NCBI RefSeq assembly: GCF_004028275.1
Contig: NZ_CP035033.1
Location: 2,414,501-2,478,500 of the forward strand
DNA: 64,000 bases
Reading direction: 5' to 3'
DNA from: Hydrogenovibrio thermophilus
Lineage (GTDB): Bacteria > Pseudomonadota > Gammaproteobacteria > Thiomicrospirales > Thiomicrospiraceae
The position numbers and the translations under genes were made by a program. Below, in pieces: positions 47,131 through 56,800 of the stretch; the stretch's first letter is position 1, and each line of letters starts with the position of its first letter. Below the pieces are notes generated by a model. That model saw only the letters and a program-made list of their open reading frames with translations, was not told the DNA's origin and searched no databases.

Positions 47131-48609
47131 TTAAGTTCGACGGATCTTGAAGCTTTCGATGTACTCTTCAGGCCTGTTGTAGTCGAACTCTTTCCCCATG
47201 ATCATGTAGTTGGAATAAGTTTCCGTTGGCGGCTCATACCCCATTTCCTTCATGACCTTACCGGTGTCGGTCGCCAGATAGACCTCTTCGGCGATTTTCT
47301 TGTAATCGATGTCGCCTTTGACGTAGCCCCAACGCTTCATTTGCGTCAGAATCCAGACCCCCATCGAATGCCATGGGAAGGGGTCGAAGTCGATACGATC
47401 CGGCACGTCCATGACGGATCCCAGGCCGTCGGCATAACGCCCGGTCAGGACCTGGTTCACCACCGGCACCGGTTGGTTGAGGTAGTTTTTCGGCGAAATG
47501 GCCTCGGCGATTTCCTTACGGTTTTCCGGTTTGGCGGAATACTCGGTGGCATCAACAATGGAGCGCAGCAAAGCGCCGTATGTATTCGGATTCTCCATTG
47601 CGAATTCCTTACTGCACGCGAAAGCACAGCATGGATGCCCTTCCCAAATGTCTTTGGTCAACATGTGGATAAAGCCGACTTTCTCCCAAACCGCACGCTG
47701 GTTGAACGGATCCGGCGACAAATAACCGTCTAGGTTACCGGCACGCAGGTTCGCCACCATTTCCGGTGGTGGCACCACACGGATTTGAATGTCTTTATCC
47801 GGGTCCAACCCGAATTCGGCCACGTAATAACGCAGCAGGAAGTTATGCATGGAGTATTCAAACGGTACCCCGAATTTGAACCCTTTCCACTGTTTCGGGT
47901 CACGCTTGTCTTTGTGGTCGTTGTGCAGCACAATGGCTTGGCCATTGATGTTTTCGACCGTCGGCATCAGGAACGGTTTGGCGGTTGAACCGGCCCCCAT
48001 CGACATCGCCAGCGGCATCGGCGTCAGCATGTGGGAAGCGTCGTATTCACCGGCCAGAGACTTGTCACGCGCCACCGCCCAACCGGCGGTTTTAATGACA
48101 TCCACATCCAAACCGTAACGCTCATAGAAGCCCATCGGATGCGCCATGATAATCGGCGTCGCACAGGTAATCGGCACGAAACCGATATTGAGTTTTTTCT
48201 TCTCGAGTTTGCCCAACCCCATGGTTTCTTTCATGGCGGCTTTGGCTTCCTCCATCGGGAACACCGTGCTCAAGGCCGCGGCGGCGGTACCGGCACCGAT
48301 CATGCTCAAAAACGAGCGACGACTGAATTCGTTATGGCCGAACACTTCGCGCACCACGGCACTTTCCACCGCTCGGTCGATAATGTCTTCGGACGACGTC
48401 AAGGCCGTATCTTGCGCTTCGACATGGGCACTGTGAGACGCGCTGGCACCATATTCCTCATCGACTCGACGTTCGATCATCTCCTGTTTTTCGTAATCGG
48501 ACAGATGCGAACCAGACTTTTCCGTCTGGCAGACCGGGCAGTCGCAATCGGACTTATGCAGCAAACTTTTATTCGGGTTGAACGGATCACTCAAGCTTTT
48601 AAATGACAT
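47131..48609 (-). CDS. cynA: cyanate-type ABC transporter substrate-binding protein with Tat signal and long N-terminal extension
   Basis: A 492-aa NrtA/CmpA-family binding protein. The fold is visible in LNIGFVPITCATPIIMAHPM, MGFYERYGLDVDVIKTAGWA and VVPPPEMVANLRAGNLDGYL. A twin-arginine signal (SRRSFLSMIGAGTAAAALST) begins only near residue 96. The preceding 95 residues are hydrophilic and contain a Cys-x-Cys-x-x-Cys group (C22, C24, C27). Such an n-region is far longer than normal, and the extension is cytoplasmic or cleaved. It is first in the cynABDS operon, downstream of a sigma54 promoter. Confidence 0.9.
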   Translation of the reverse strand: MSFKSLSDPFNPNKSLLHKSDCDCPVCQTEKSGSHLSDYEKQEMIERRVDEEYGASASHSAHVEAQDTALTSSEDIIDRAVESAVVREVFGHNEFSRRSFLSMIGAGTAAAALSTVFPMEEAKAAMKETMGLGKLEKKKLNIGFVPITCATPIIMAHPMGFYERYGLDVDVIKTAGWAVARDKSLAGEYDASHMLTPMPLAMSMGAGSTAKPFLMPTVENINGQAIVLHNDHKDKRDPKQWKGFKFGVPFEYSMHNFLLRYYVAEFGLDPDKDIQIRVVPPPEMVANLRAGNLDGYLSPDPFNQRAVWEKVGFIHMLTKDIWEGHPCCAFACSKEFAMENPNTYGALLRSIVDATEYSAKPENRKEIAEAISPKNYLNQPVPVVNQVLTGRYADGLGSVMDVPDRIDFDPFPWHSMGVWILTQMKRWGYVKGDIDYKKIAEEVYLATDTGKVMKEMGYEPPTETYSNYMIMGKEFDYNRPEEYIESFKIRRT

Positions 48610-48705
48610 ACAAAATACCTCGCACGATTTTGAGTTGAAGAATGTTCTTTATTAGTGCATCCGACAAACGTCGCCCAGATGACCCAGAAACGTTACCGCT
48701 ATTAC

Positions 48706-48721
48706 AGCATCGGTCATGCCA
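48706..48721 (-). promoter_or_regulatory. sigma54 promoter of cynABDS
   Basis: On the reverse strand TGGCATGACCGATGCT fits the consensus TGGCACGNNNNTTGCW with two mismatches and the required GG-N10-GC spacing. Transcription would start near 48695, about 85 bases before cynA. The divergent gene encodes a sigma54 activator, which supports the call. Confidence 0.8.
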
Positions 48722-48794
48722 TTCACACAAAACTGAAATAACCAGTTGTTTTAACAGATTTTTAACACCATTTCCCTAACAAAAAAATGCGATT

Positions 48795-48818
48795 AAATTT
48801 CGTCGAATTACGAGATTT
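48795..48818. promoter_or_regulatory. upstream activator site 1 for cyn operon
   Basis: An inverted repeat AAATTTCGT - 6 bases - ACGAGATTT (one mismatch), centred about 110 bases upstream of the predicted sigma54 start. It is probably bound by the divergent activator. Confidence 0.55.
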
Positions 48819-48827
48819 CATATTCTT

Positions 48828-48847
48828 AAATACGATATTTCGTATTT
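48828..48847. promoter_or_regulatory. upstream activator site 2 for cyn operon
   Basis: A perfect inverted repeat AAATACGA - TATT - TCGTATTT. Its centre is 31 bp (three helical turns) from site 1, so both would sit on the same DNA face. Confidence 0.6.
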
Positions 48848-48901
48848 TGGTCTGTTTATTGTTTATAAGCAGTTATCACACCTAATTGGACTGCTGAATC
48901 C

Positions 48902-50791
48902 ATGATTTCGCCGTTTTTATATCAGACCCTGTTTCATCAAAGCCCGGATGCCATGCTGTTGATCGACCCCATCAACAATCGTGTCCTGCACAGCAATCGC
49001 GCCGCGACCGAATTATTGGCTCAAAGCTTCCAATCCCTGCAAAAAACCTCGGTTTCCGAACTGTTTCGTCCCAGCCTGGCCAAACTGGTGGTCTTTACCG
49101 AAGAAACCCTCGAAAACGGCCAGGCCTGGAGCGACGAACTGCAACTGCTGATCAACGGGAGAGAGTGCCTGGACCTGGAAACCACCGCCGTTCTGATTCG
49201 ACACAACTCGCCGGTCACCATCAGTTTGATTCTGCGCAAGAAAAAACGCGAACAGCAACAGCTTTCCGAAGCCAACAAACTGCACCGTGAAGGCCTGGAG
49301 CAATGGAAGACCATCGAAAATGTCTTCCGGGAATTTGAACGCGAAAACCAACTGATTTTACAAGCCGCCGGGGAAGGCATTTACGGCGTCGACGCCAAAG
49401 GCGACACCACCTTCGTCAACCCGGCCGCCGAGCGCATTCTCGGCTGGAAGGCCAGCGAACTGAACGGCAAGAACATGCACGCCATGATTCACCACAGCCA
49501 CAGCGACGGCAGCCAGTACGAAGGTCAGGATTGCCACATCTACGCCGCTTTTCGCGACGGCGAAGTGCGTCATATCGAAAACGAATTCTTCTGGCGCAAG
49601 GACGGTAAACCCATTCCGGTGGAATACACCAGTACGCCGATTATCGACAATGGCCGCCTGGTCGGCGCGGTGGTGATTTTCCGCGACATCAGCGAACGCA
49701 AACTGGCGGAAGAAAAGCTGCACGCCGCACTCAACGAAGTGCAAACCCTGAAAAAGCGCCTGGAAATGGAAAATGCCTATTTACAGGAAGAGTACCGCGC
49801 CGAACACAACTACAAAGAAATCGTCGGCCAAAGCGCCGCCATTCACAAAATCATCCAGCAAATCGACCTGGTCGCCCCCACCAACGCCAACGTCTTGATT
49901 AGCGGCGAATCCGGCACCGGTAAGGAACTGATTGCCCGCGCCATCCACGAAGCCAGCGGCCGCAAAAACCGGCCGCTGATTCGCGTCAATTGCGCTTCCA
50001 TTCCACGGGAACTGTTTGAAAGCGAATTTTTCGGCCACATCAAAGGCGCCTTCACCGGCGCCGTCAACGACCGCGCCGGGCGTTTCGAGCTGGCCGACGG
50101 CGGTTCATTGTTTCTCGACGAAGTCGGGGAAATTCCGATGGAACTGCAAAGTAAATTGTTACGCGTATTGCAAGAACAGCAATTCGAACGCGTCGGCGAT
50201 TCCAAAACCCGTTCGGTGGACGTGCGCATCATCGCCGCCACCAACCGTGATTTAAAACAAGCGGTTCAAGACCAAACGTTTCGCGAAGACCTCTATTTCC
50301 GACTGAACGTGTTCCCAATCGAATCCATTCCGTTGCGGGATCGGATTGAAGATATCCCTCTGCTGTCCAATCACTTCTTGAAAATCGCCTGCCAGAAATT
50401 CGGCAAACCGGAACGCAAGCTAACACTGGGGCACATCCAGAAAATGCAAGGTTACGCCTGGCCTGGTAATATTCGCGAATTGGTCAACGTCATTGAACGC
50501 GCCGTCATTCTCAGTCACGACCAGAAACTGGAACTCAACCTGCCACGCTTGAACGACACCGCGACCAACACCCCGAACGATTCCGACGGCGCCCCGATTG
50601 TCATTCAGACCCGTGACGAATTATTGGAACTGGAAAAACAGAACATCATCAAAGCCCTGAAGTGCTGTAACGGAAAAGTGTTCGGTGATGACGGCGCCGC
50701 CAAATTGTTGAAAATGAAACCCACCACCCTGACATCGCGCCTCAAAAAATTGGCCATCAACCGCCATCAATTCGTGCAACTCGATGCCTGA
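48902..50791 (+). CDS. PAS-domain sigma54-dependent transcriptional activator
   Basis: A 629-aa enhancer-binding protein. Two PAS-like sensor domains occupy about residues 10-115 and 150-275 (LLIDPINNRVLHSNRAATEL; ILQAAGEGIYGVDAKGDTTF, followed by a PAC block DISERKLAEEKL). The AAA+ domain has Walker A GESGTGKELIARAIHEASG, the sigma54-contact loop GAFTGA, Walker B GGSLFLDEVGEIPMEL and R-finger region. The C-terminal helix-turn-helix is atypical (GDDGAAKLLKMKPTTLTSRL). It is divergent from cynABDS and most likely activates it. The PAS ligand, perhaps cyanate or a nitrogen signal, is unknown. It contains a CCAGGCCTGG copy (Gln-Ala-Trp). Confidence 0.92.
   Translation: MISPFLYQTLFHQSPDAMLLIDPINNRVLHSNRAATELLAQSFQSLQKTSVSELFRPSLAKLVVFTEETLENGQAWSDELQLLINGRECLDLETTAVLIRHNSPVTISLILRKKKREQQQLSEANKLHREGLEQWKTIENVFREFERENQLILQAAGEGIYGVDAKGDTTFVNPAAERILGWKASELNGKNMHAMIHHSHSDGSQYEGQDCHIYAAFRDGEVRHIENEFFWRKDGKPIPVEYTSTPIIDNGRLVGAVVIFRDISERKLAEEKLHAALNEVQTLKKRLEMENAYLQEEYRAEHNYKEIVGQSAAIHKIIQQIDLVAPTNANVLISGESGTGKELIARAIHEASGRKNRPLIRVNCASIPRELFESEFFGHIKGAFTGAVNDRAGRFELADGGSLFLDEVGEIPMELQSKLLRVLQEQQFERVGDSKTRSVDVRIIAATNRDLKQAVQDQTFREDLYFRLNVFPIESIPLRDRIEDIPLLSNHFLKIACQKFGKPERKLTLGHIQKMQGYAWPGNIRELVNVIERAVILSHDQKLELNLPRLNDTATNTPNDSDGAPIVIQTRDELLELEKQNIIKALKCCNGKVFGDDGAAKLLKMKPTTLTSRLKKLAINRHQFVQLDA
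49120..49129. repeat. CCAGGCCTGG palindrome copy (in sigma54 activator gene)
   Basis: Exact copy read as Gln-Ala-Trp; the last copy in the window. None occurs in the remaining 14.9 kb. Confidence 0.85.
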
Positions 50792-50869
50792 AAAAATACC
50801 CAAATCGCAAGCGGTTTCAACCGAAAACCCAAATAATCGAAACAACACCGATAATTTTCAAATAAAGGT

Positions 50870-50898
50870 TTGACAGCGCCTTGGGGCATCTCTATAAT
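50870..50898 (+). promoter_or_regulatory. perfect consensus sigma70 promoter of tRNA-Phe
   Basis: TTGACA (50870-50875), a 17-base spacer and TATAAT (50893-50898) match the consensus at every position. Transcription should start near 50905, about ten bases before the tRNA. Confidence 0.95.
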
Positions 50899-50914
50899 AC
50901 GCCGAATTAATTCA

Positions 50915-50958
50915 GGCCACATAGCTCAGTCGGTAGAGCAAAGATTGAAAATCCTTTT
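50915..50958 (+). pseudogene. 5' half of tRNA-Phe (GAA), truncated at the anticodon arm
   Basis: The sequence follows tRNA-Phe exactly in layout: acceptor strand GGCCACA, TA, D stem GCTC/GAGC with loop AGTCGGTA, then the anticodon loop TTGAAAA with anticodon GAA. The anticodon stem is one base short on its 5' side (AAGA facing TCCTT). After TCCTTTT there is no variable loop, no TTCGA T-loop and no strand matching GGCCACA. The 3' half is therefore missing and AT-rich DNA begins. This looks like an integration junction of the element that follows. Confidence 0.85.
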
Positions 50959-50992
50959 ACCCACACAAATTAGAAACAACACAAACATACTT

Positions 50993-51018
50993 AAACCGCT
51001 TTAAATAGCGGTTTTTTT
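50993..51018 (+). terminator. rho-independent terminator after truncated tRNA
   Basis: An 8-bp stem AAACCGCT / AGCGGTTT with a TTAAAT loop and a run of seven Ts. It would end a transcript of about 110 nt from the tRNA promoter. Confidence 0.85.
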
Positions 51019-51125
51019 ATGCCTAAAGGAAAATAAATAGTGTCCTTTAAGGTTATTTACTTTGATTTATATCCTATAAAATGGAACAATTCTTAGTGTA
51101 GATATCGACATAAAGACTAATCAAA

Positions 51126-53816
51126 ATGACCTCTTCTCCGTCAAGCCATAGTAACAATTTAGATGCTATTCGAACAGAGATTATTCGAACCTCTTTTTCA
51201 AACTTTCGACAGAAATTTTCTATTCAAAACAACTTGTTTTCATGCGTTCCTGGAATTAATTCAGAATTAGCTTCAAAGCTCTATGAACAAATCTCCCCTA
51301 TCAGCTTAACTGAATACGATATAACACAAAAAAAACAACGGACGCACGTAGCAACACCATTAATTTTCATTGTTGATGCTTTAAAACACTTTGAGAAAAT
51401 GCACGAAATATTGATTGATAATGAGCTTATTGAAAACAAGGATGAAATTTCAAATAGCTGGAATGAGATAAAAGAGGTCACAAGTATCGCCCTGCCTTTT
51501 TTTGAAAAGCAGTCAGAAACATACCCCTTTTTGAGTAGCGAAAAATTTATTCAAGCTATCCAACATAACTTCTCAAAACCGATTGATTCTGTTGAAATCG
51601 AAACCCAAATCCGACGATCAATTCATGGAATGAAAACTAAACAATTTGTTTACCTTTCTTTGATTGAACCAATTATTCACAATCCTTCAGAAGAAAAACA
51701 GCAATACATTCACGACTTGATGACACTAAAGGCAATCATATTCAATGCCTTTTTTTACCAACCTTTTTATTGCAATTTTAACCATTCTATCTCGAGTGCC
51801 CTGCGCGACTTGCATGAAGCAGAGTTAAAAATGCTAAACATTGAAGCTGAATATGAAGATACCGAAGACTGTTTAATCACATTGGAGTCTCTAAACAGCC
51901 AACTACGATCTAATGAATATCGTAGACTCGTTAAGAGCTTGAAAACTATTATAAATTTTTTGAAAAAGTTCTATAAAAAGGTCAGCTTAAGTAAGAGAAA
52001 AGGAGGGTCGGGCGGTCAAAAAGGAAATAAAACATCCCATAATTCATGGATAGAGATTAACCCTCAAACACTCATCAAAGAAACCTTTTTCGATTCTGAG
52101 CAAGCAATTAGAACAATAAACACTCTCTCTAAAACAGACCCTGAAGAGCTCAGAGATACCGCCAGTGATGAACTTATAGAAAACGTATATCTTGATGACA
52201 CCTCTTCGAATAATAGCCTTCCTGAAGTCAGGGTTTTAAACCGCTCCTCTCAACTTCAACAAATTGAAAAACAAAATCAATTTTTAAAAGAAGAGTTAAC
52301 ACCAAATGAACTCGAACAAATTCTCATTGGCTTAGAAAAAACAGCATCCCAATCAAGCGTATCTGAAAAAAGAATTCGCGTATCGATCTTGCTCGCTGTG
52401 TCATTGTTTACAGGCTACAACCTTCTGCAGTCTCATTATTTACGCTGGCTTGCAATGAACCCAAAACTTAGACCCCGCTATATTAACTTAAGTGAAAATT
52501 GCGAATTTATATACATCCCTACACCAATATACCCCCATAGCCAATCATCAAAGGCTAGCTCTTTTTACTTCAACACTCAAAAAGCCATGGTAAAGCTTGC
52601 CGTACCTAGTCGATTCCAATCAATCCTGTTTAATTTACTTACCGCATATTACTCTCATGATAAAGCAAAAAAATCATCTGCTATACGCAATGACATAACT
52701 CAAAACGACATTAAAAAAGTCATTAAAAGCTATAAGTTAGACTCCCGAGTCACCATAAATTTAATTCAAAATAACTTTGCTAAAAACATCTTGTTTTATA
52801 CAAATGGTGACTTATGGGCGACTGCTGCAATCTCTGGTCGTGAAGATGTGATCTCTTCAACACAAAAGCACTACACAACAGTTGAGCAACCTTATTTACA
52901 AGTAGCCTATCAACAAGCAATTAAAAATCTATTTTTTGAAGATATACCAATGAACGACAAACCAAATGCTAAATCCTTTTTAGCTCATGGCGATTCATTT
53001 AGACCCAAAAAATATGAAGTGGTTAAATTTTTGAACCACCTATCCAGAGTCATTCAAGAGACATATTCCATGTTGGCGCAACCCAATACAAACTGGTCGA
53101 GTAAATCCGTGGTTAATACACTTAATCTTTTAATGATTTTTATGGAAACGCATCAGAGTTATATAACAGGAGCCAGAGATATAAAAAATCCTTTTATATC
53201 TCCCTTACAACTGGATTCTGAGAACTTCTACACTTTGAATGACAAAAACATTAACAACGGCTATACCACCAGGCTAGGATATCTTCCGTCAAAACTGGTA
53301 ACAGAGCTTGAACACTTTATAAAGCACATAGAAACCTTGTTATATAAATTAAAAAAACAGCCTAATTTTAAGAAGGCAACTCTTGATAAGGTTTCCCTTT
53401 CAGAGACTTGGTTGAACGCGAAATTAAGTGCTAAACGAGGGAATTCTTTTCCTGGTTTTTTCTTGATTGAATCGCGAAATGAGAATAAAAACTTTGTTGC
53501 GATACCCTATACACGAATTCAAGCGGCAAAGATTGCTTCCACTTTACTCGGAAAGGAAGCTGAAACATTTGCTTCACTCAAACCCAATGCCAATAGACAC
53601 TTTTTCCGCTCTACCCTTATTGAACGAGGGTTAAATCCTGAATATATAGACGAGCTAATGGGGCACCGACATATCGGCACAGAGACATGGAATCCAAAGG
53701 GTCTATTTAACCCTAGAGACTTTCGCAAAGAAGTTAAGAAAACCATTGACCTGCTCTATAAGGATTTTGTGGTGGAATCGCCTTTTAAGAAAGGATTAAC
53801 CGATGGAGCCAACTGA
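51126..53816 (+). CDS. very large tyrosine-recombinase-like protein, partner 1
   Basis: An 896-aa protein, AT-rich gene. The first ~400 residues are helical and unrecognised. At about 410-590 there is a recombinase-reminiscent stretch (AISGREDVISSTQKHYTT). The C-terminal third has a clearer pattern: a possible Arg-I box YITGARDIKNPF near 680, then NRHFFRSTLIERGLNPEYID (HxxR near 825-828) and LMGHRHIGTETWNP (GH near 847). No tyrosine follows at the expected distance after GH: the sequence continues KGLFNPRDF. It may therefore be catalytically inactive or use another residue. It overlaps the next gene by 14 bases, so the two proteins probably work together. Confidence 0.75.
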   Translation: MTSSPSSHSNNLDAIRTEIIRTSFSNFRQKFSIQNNLFSCVPGINSELASKLYEQISPISLTEYDITQKKQRTHVATPLIFIVDALKHFEKMHEILIDNELIENKDEISNSWNEIKEVTSIALPFFEKQSETYPFLSSEKFIQAIQHNFSKPIDSVEIETQIRRSIHGMKTKQFVYLSLIEPIIHNPSEEKQQYIHDLMTLKAIIFNAFFYQPFYCNFNHSISSALRDLHEAELKMLNIEAEYEDTEDCLITLESLNSQLRSNEYRRLVKSLKTIINFLKKFYKKVSLSKRKGGSGGQKGNKTSHNSWIEINPQTLIKETFFDSEQAIRTINTLSKTDPEELRDTASDELIENVYLDDTSSNNSLPEVRVLNRSSQLQQIEKQNQFLKEELTPNELEQILIGLEKTASQSSVSEKRIRVSILLAVSLFTGYNLLQSHYLRWLAMNPKLRPRYINLSENCEFIYIPTPIYPHSQSSKASSFYFNTQKAMVKLAVPSRFQSILFNLLTAYYSHDKAKKSSAIRNDITQNDIKKVIKSYKLDSRVTINLIQNNFAKNILFYTNGDLWATAAISGREDVISSTQKHYTTVEQPYLQVAYQQAIKNLFFEDIPMNDKPNAKSFLAHGDSFRPKKYEVVKFLNHLSRVIQETYSMLAQPNTNWSSKSVVNTLNLLMIFMETHQSYITGARDIKNPFISPLQLDSENFYTLNDKNINNGYTTRLGYLPSKLVTELEHFIKHIETLLYKLKKQPNFKKATLDKVSLSETWLNAKLSAKRGNSFPGFFLIESRNENKNFVAIPYTRIQAAKIASTLLGKEAETFASLKPNANRHFFRSTLIERGLNPEYIDELMGHRHIGTETWNPKGLFNPRDFRKEVKKTIDLLYKDFVVESPFKKGLTDGAN

Positions 53817-56800
53817 CCTTGAAGAATTCAAACCCATTTTATTGACCGAAACAAAGATAATCCAATCAATACTGATTCAGTTTTGGACGAAAATCTTAGA
53901 AGACGCTGAAAATGATGAAATACGCCAACATATAAAGCTTACCCAATCTAGCGTCGCATCTAAATTAAAAAAACAAATGCCACCTAAAACGCCTGAACCA
54001 TTTATTTATTCCTTTCTCATCTTCTTGTTTGAACCTACACATGGCATTGAGATTAACTCACAGCGCTATTCCAACATTCGCATCAAACCCGAACAGGTTG
54101 AAGAATGCTTTGGAAAATTGGATGTGGGAGTACATGTCTTAGCAACAGCGTCTCAAATATATAATATGCTCGTTGAGCAAGGTAATATAGAACAACTGTG
54201 GCAACTGCACTATATTCATGAAATCCATAAAGTTAATCGCATTACAAACCCCATTTCTGAACAAAAAGAGTGGCAACGATACCTATTTATAGAGACCTTA
54301 CATCAAACCTATCAAGACGCGATTACAGCAGTCGGATTTCAACCTAAATTGCTGACTAGACAAGAACAATCCGCCTTGATAATACTCAGTCTGCTATTTG
54401 ATAGCGGTGTGCCAAATCCCAAGTACCTAATGTCCTTGCTGAGACAACTTCATGCGCTCGAGAATTACCAATATTTTAAAGGGCGATTATTTTTTGAAAT
54501 TATCACTCATTCAACTAACCCACCAAAAAAATTCTTTATTTCCAAACAAACTGAAGTGCTTCTCTACCGAATAAAGCCTTGGAAAATGCCATTAAAAAAA
54601 CAAGATAAATCTCTTCATAAAGATCTACTCGAATCCATGCGAGCCATCTTAAAAAACTGGTCACTGAAGGTATCTATTTTTCCAACTAGCTTGCAGGGCT
54701 GGTGCCGATGGGTGTCGCTATATCAATCTAAATATTGGAGTCCTATCTTACTTGCTTGCAATAAGGGAAAGCACGTCAATCACTCCTTAAACGACTCTGC
54801 AACAAAAAGGCTGTTTCGAACTGAATCTAACATCCATTCAACGATAGAATTTGATGACGAAAGTAATCAGAAGCAAACAACGTTACGAAGCTATACCTTT
54901 TCTGAAATCCGGAAGGTTTTTGATATCAATGTTGGCAAATCAAACCATAAAAAACAATTTGATGAGATAAACGCCAAATACGCCTTACTCGCTCCAAAGC
55001 TTAAGGACAACTACTTGTTAATTTTAGACTGGGGAAAAAGCTATATACAATTAGACCATAAGGGTCAATTTAAGAAAAACCCTAAACAAATACTCAAGAA
55101 AATAAGCGCAATTGGCCGCCATCTTGTTGCGGTAGCAAACACACAGTTTTTACAAAAAATCAGTGCCGAAGAAAGAACCGCTATTTTTAGAGAGGTCATT
55201 GATCAGGCCATTTCAATAAAAAACAAAAACGACATTCAATATCACTTACGCGATTTTAATATTTGGTTAGAAAAATCACATCGTTCGGAAAAAATTCAAC
55301 ATAAGGAAGACGTCTTCGGCACCCCTTCTATGACCGACATGACAGTCAATGCGAACCTAATCAGTTTTGATGAATATGAATCCATAAAATCCTCACTCAC
55401 CGAGTTAATCACGAAGTACCCAGAAGACGAATCTTACAAAGTCATGTTGGCTATTCTTATACTTGGGTTTAGACTTGGACTCCGTATAACGGAAGCCATT
55501 GAATTAAAGTTTATAGATTATCTATTTTGTAACACAAGTCCTCAAATTCTGATTAGAGAAAGTGAAGAAAGAAAAACCAAGAGCCTTAATGCAAAACGAG
55601 CTCAAAAACTGACGGATTTTCTGACGGATGATGAAGTTAAATTATTGAATGAGCATCACCAATTCCAACAAAAACGTTTCGGCCGCTTTACAAATGGTAA
55701 AAACAACTATTATTTCTTTTCTACAGAAGACAACGGCTGTAAATTAAAATCCGTAGAAGATATTAAAAAGAAGTTAATGCACCTTATTCGAGAAGTGTGT
55801 AAAGATACCAGCCTCAAATATCACCATTTAAGGCACAGTTTTGCCTCTTGGCACTTTTTCTCTTCCGCGATCTCTGAATTGGATTTAAATATCGGTGATT
55901 ACTTTGCTCACCTGCCAAAAACAGAAGCCTGGCTGCAACAAGCTAACACTCGTAAACTTCAACACTTACCGACCCAGCTAAAAAGCAAAAAATACCCTTA
56001 TTGGCTGGCTCAAAGAATTGGTCATGGTTCGATTGAAACCACTCTAGAGCATTACATTCACAGCGTAGATCTCATTAATATGCTTTATCAGGATTCATTG
56101 GTCTCCAATCTAACCATTAACGACTTGCACGGATTAACTAACATTCCAATCAGCACGTTAAAAAAACAAAAAAATCGTTTAGATTTTGCTTTAACCCGTC
56201 TTACAAATTCCATTCCTAAATTAAAAGCAAAAAAACATCAAAGCTTATTGAGCTTACGGGAAGAATGGCTTGCGCCTGAAGAGATTCAAAAGTGTATCGA
56301 ACCGATTACTGCGAATCTGCCCTATTATCGCTACATGTCATTTCTTTACCACTCCAGCTCGACAGGCAATATTTCTAACTTAGGGTTTACACGAAAAGAA
56401 ATTAAGCAATTGACCAGATTGTTTCAGGATACCCCTGCATTTCGAATTCGGGCTTTGAATATTGCTGAGCAATCTCTATTAGCAAGCTATTTAGATAAAA
56501 TTATGGATGTCTATCAATTTACACCTAATAAAGATACTGCGTTTCCTCGCCGATTAGATGCCCTTTTGGATACCTTTAAGAGCAGACTTCATCCTTATTC
56601 GTCAGACACGGATAGCTTACAAATTCAGCGTAGCTATCACTTGATATTTAGAGATGAAACGAGTGGAAAAATATTGGTCGAATTTGCTCAAAAAATGAAT
56701 ATTCCCATAAAACTTATCTTAAGACACTCTGGTCAAATGAAACCTTTACATACCACGAAAGAAAAACGTTATTGGAAAAAGATCCTGGGGTTAAAGCACA

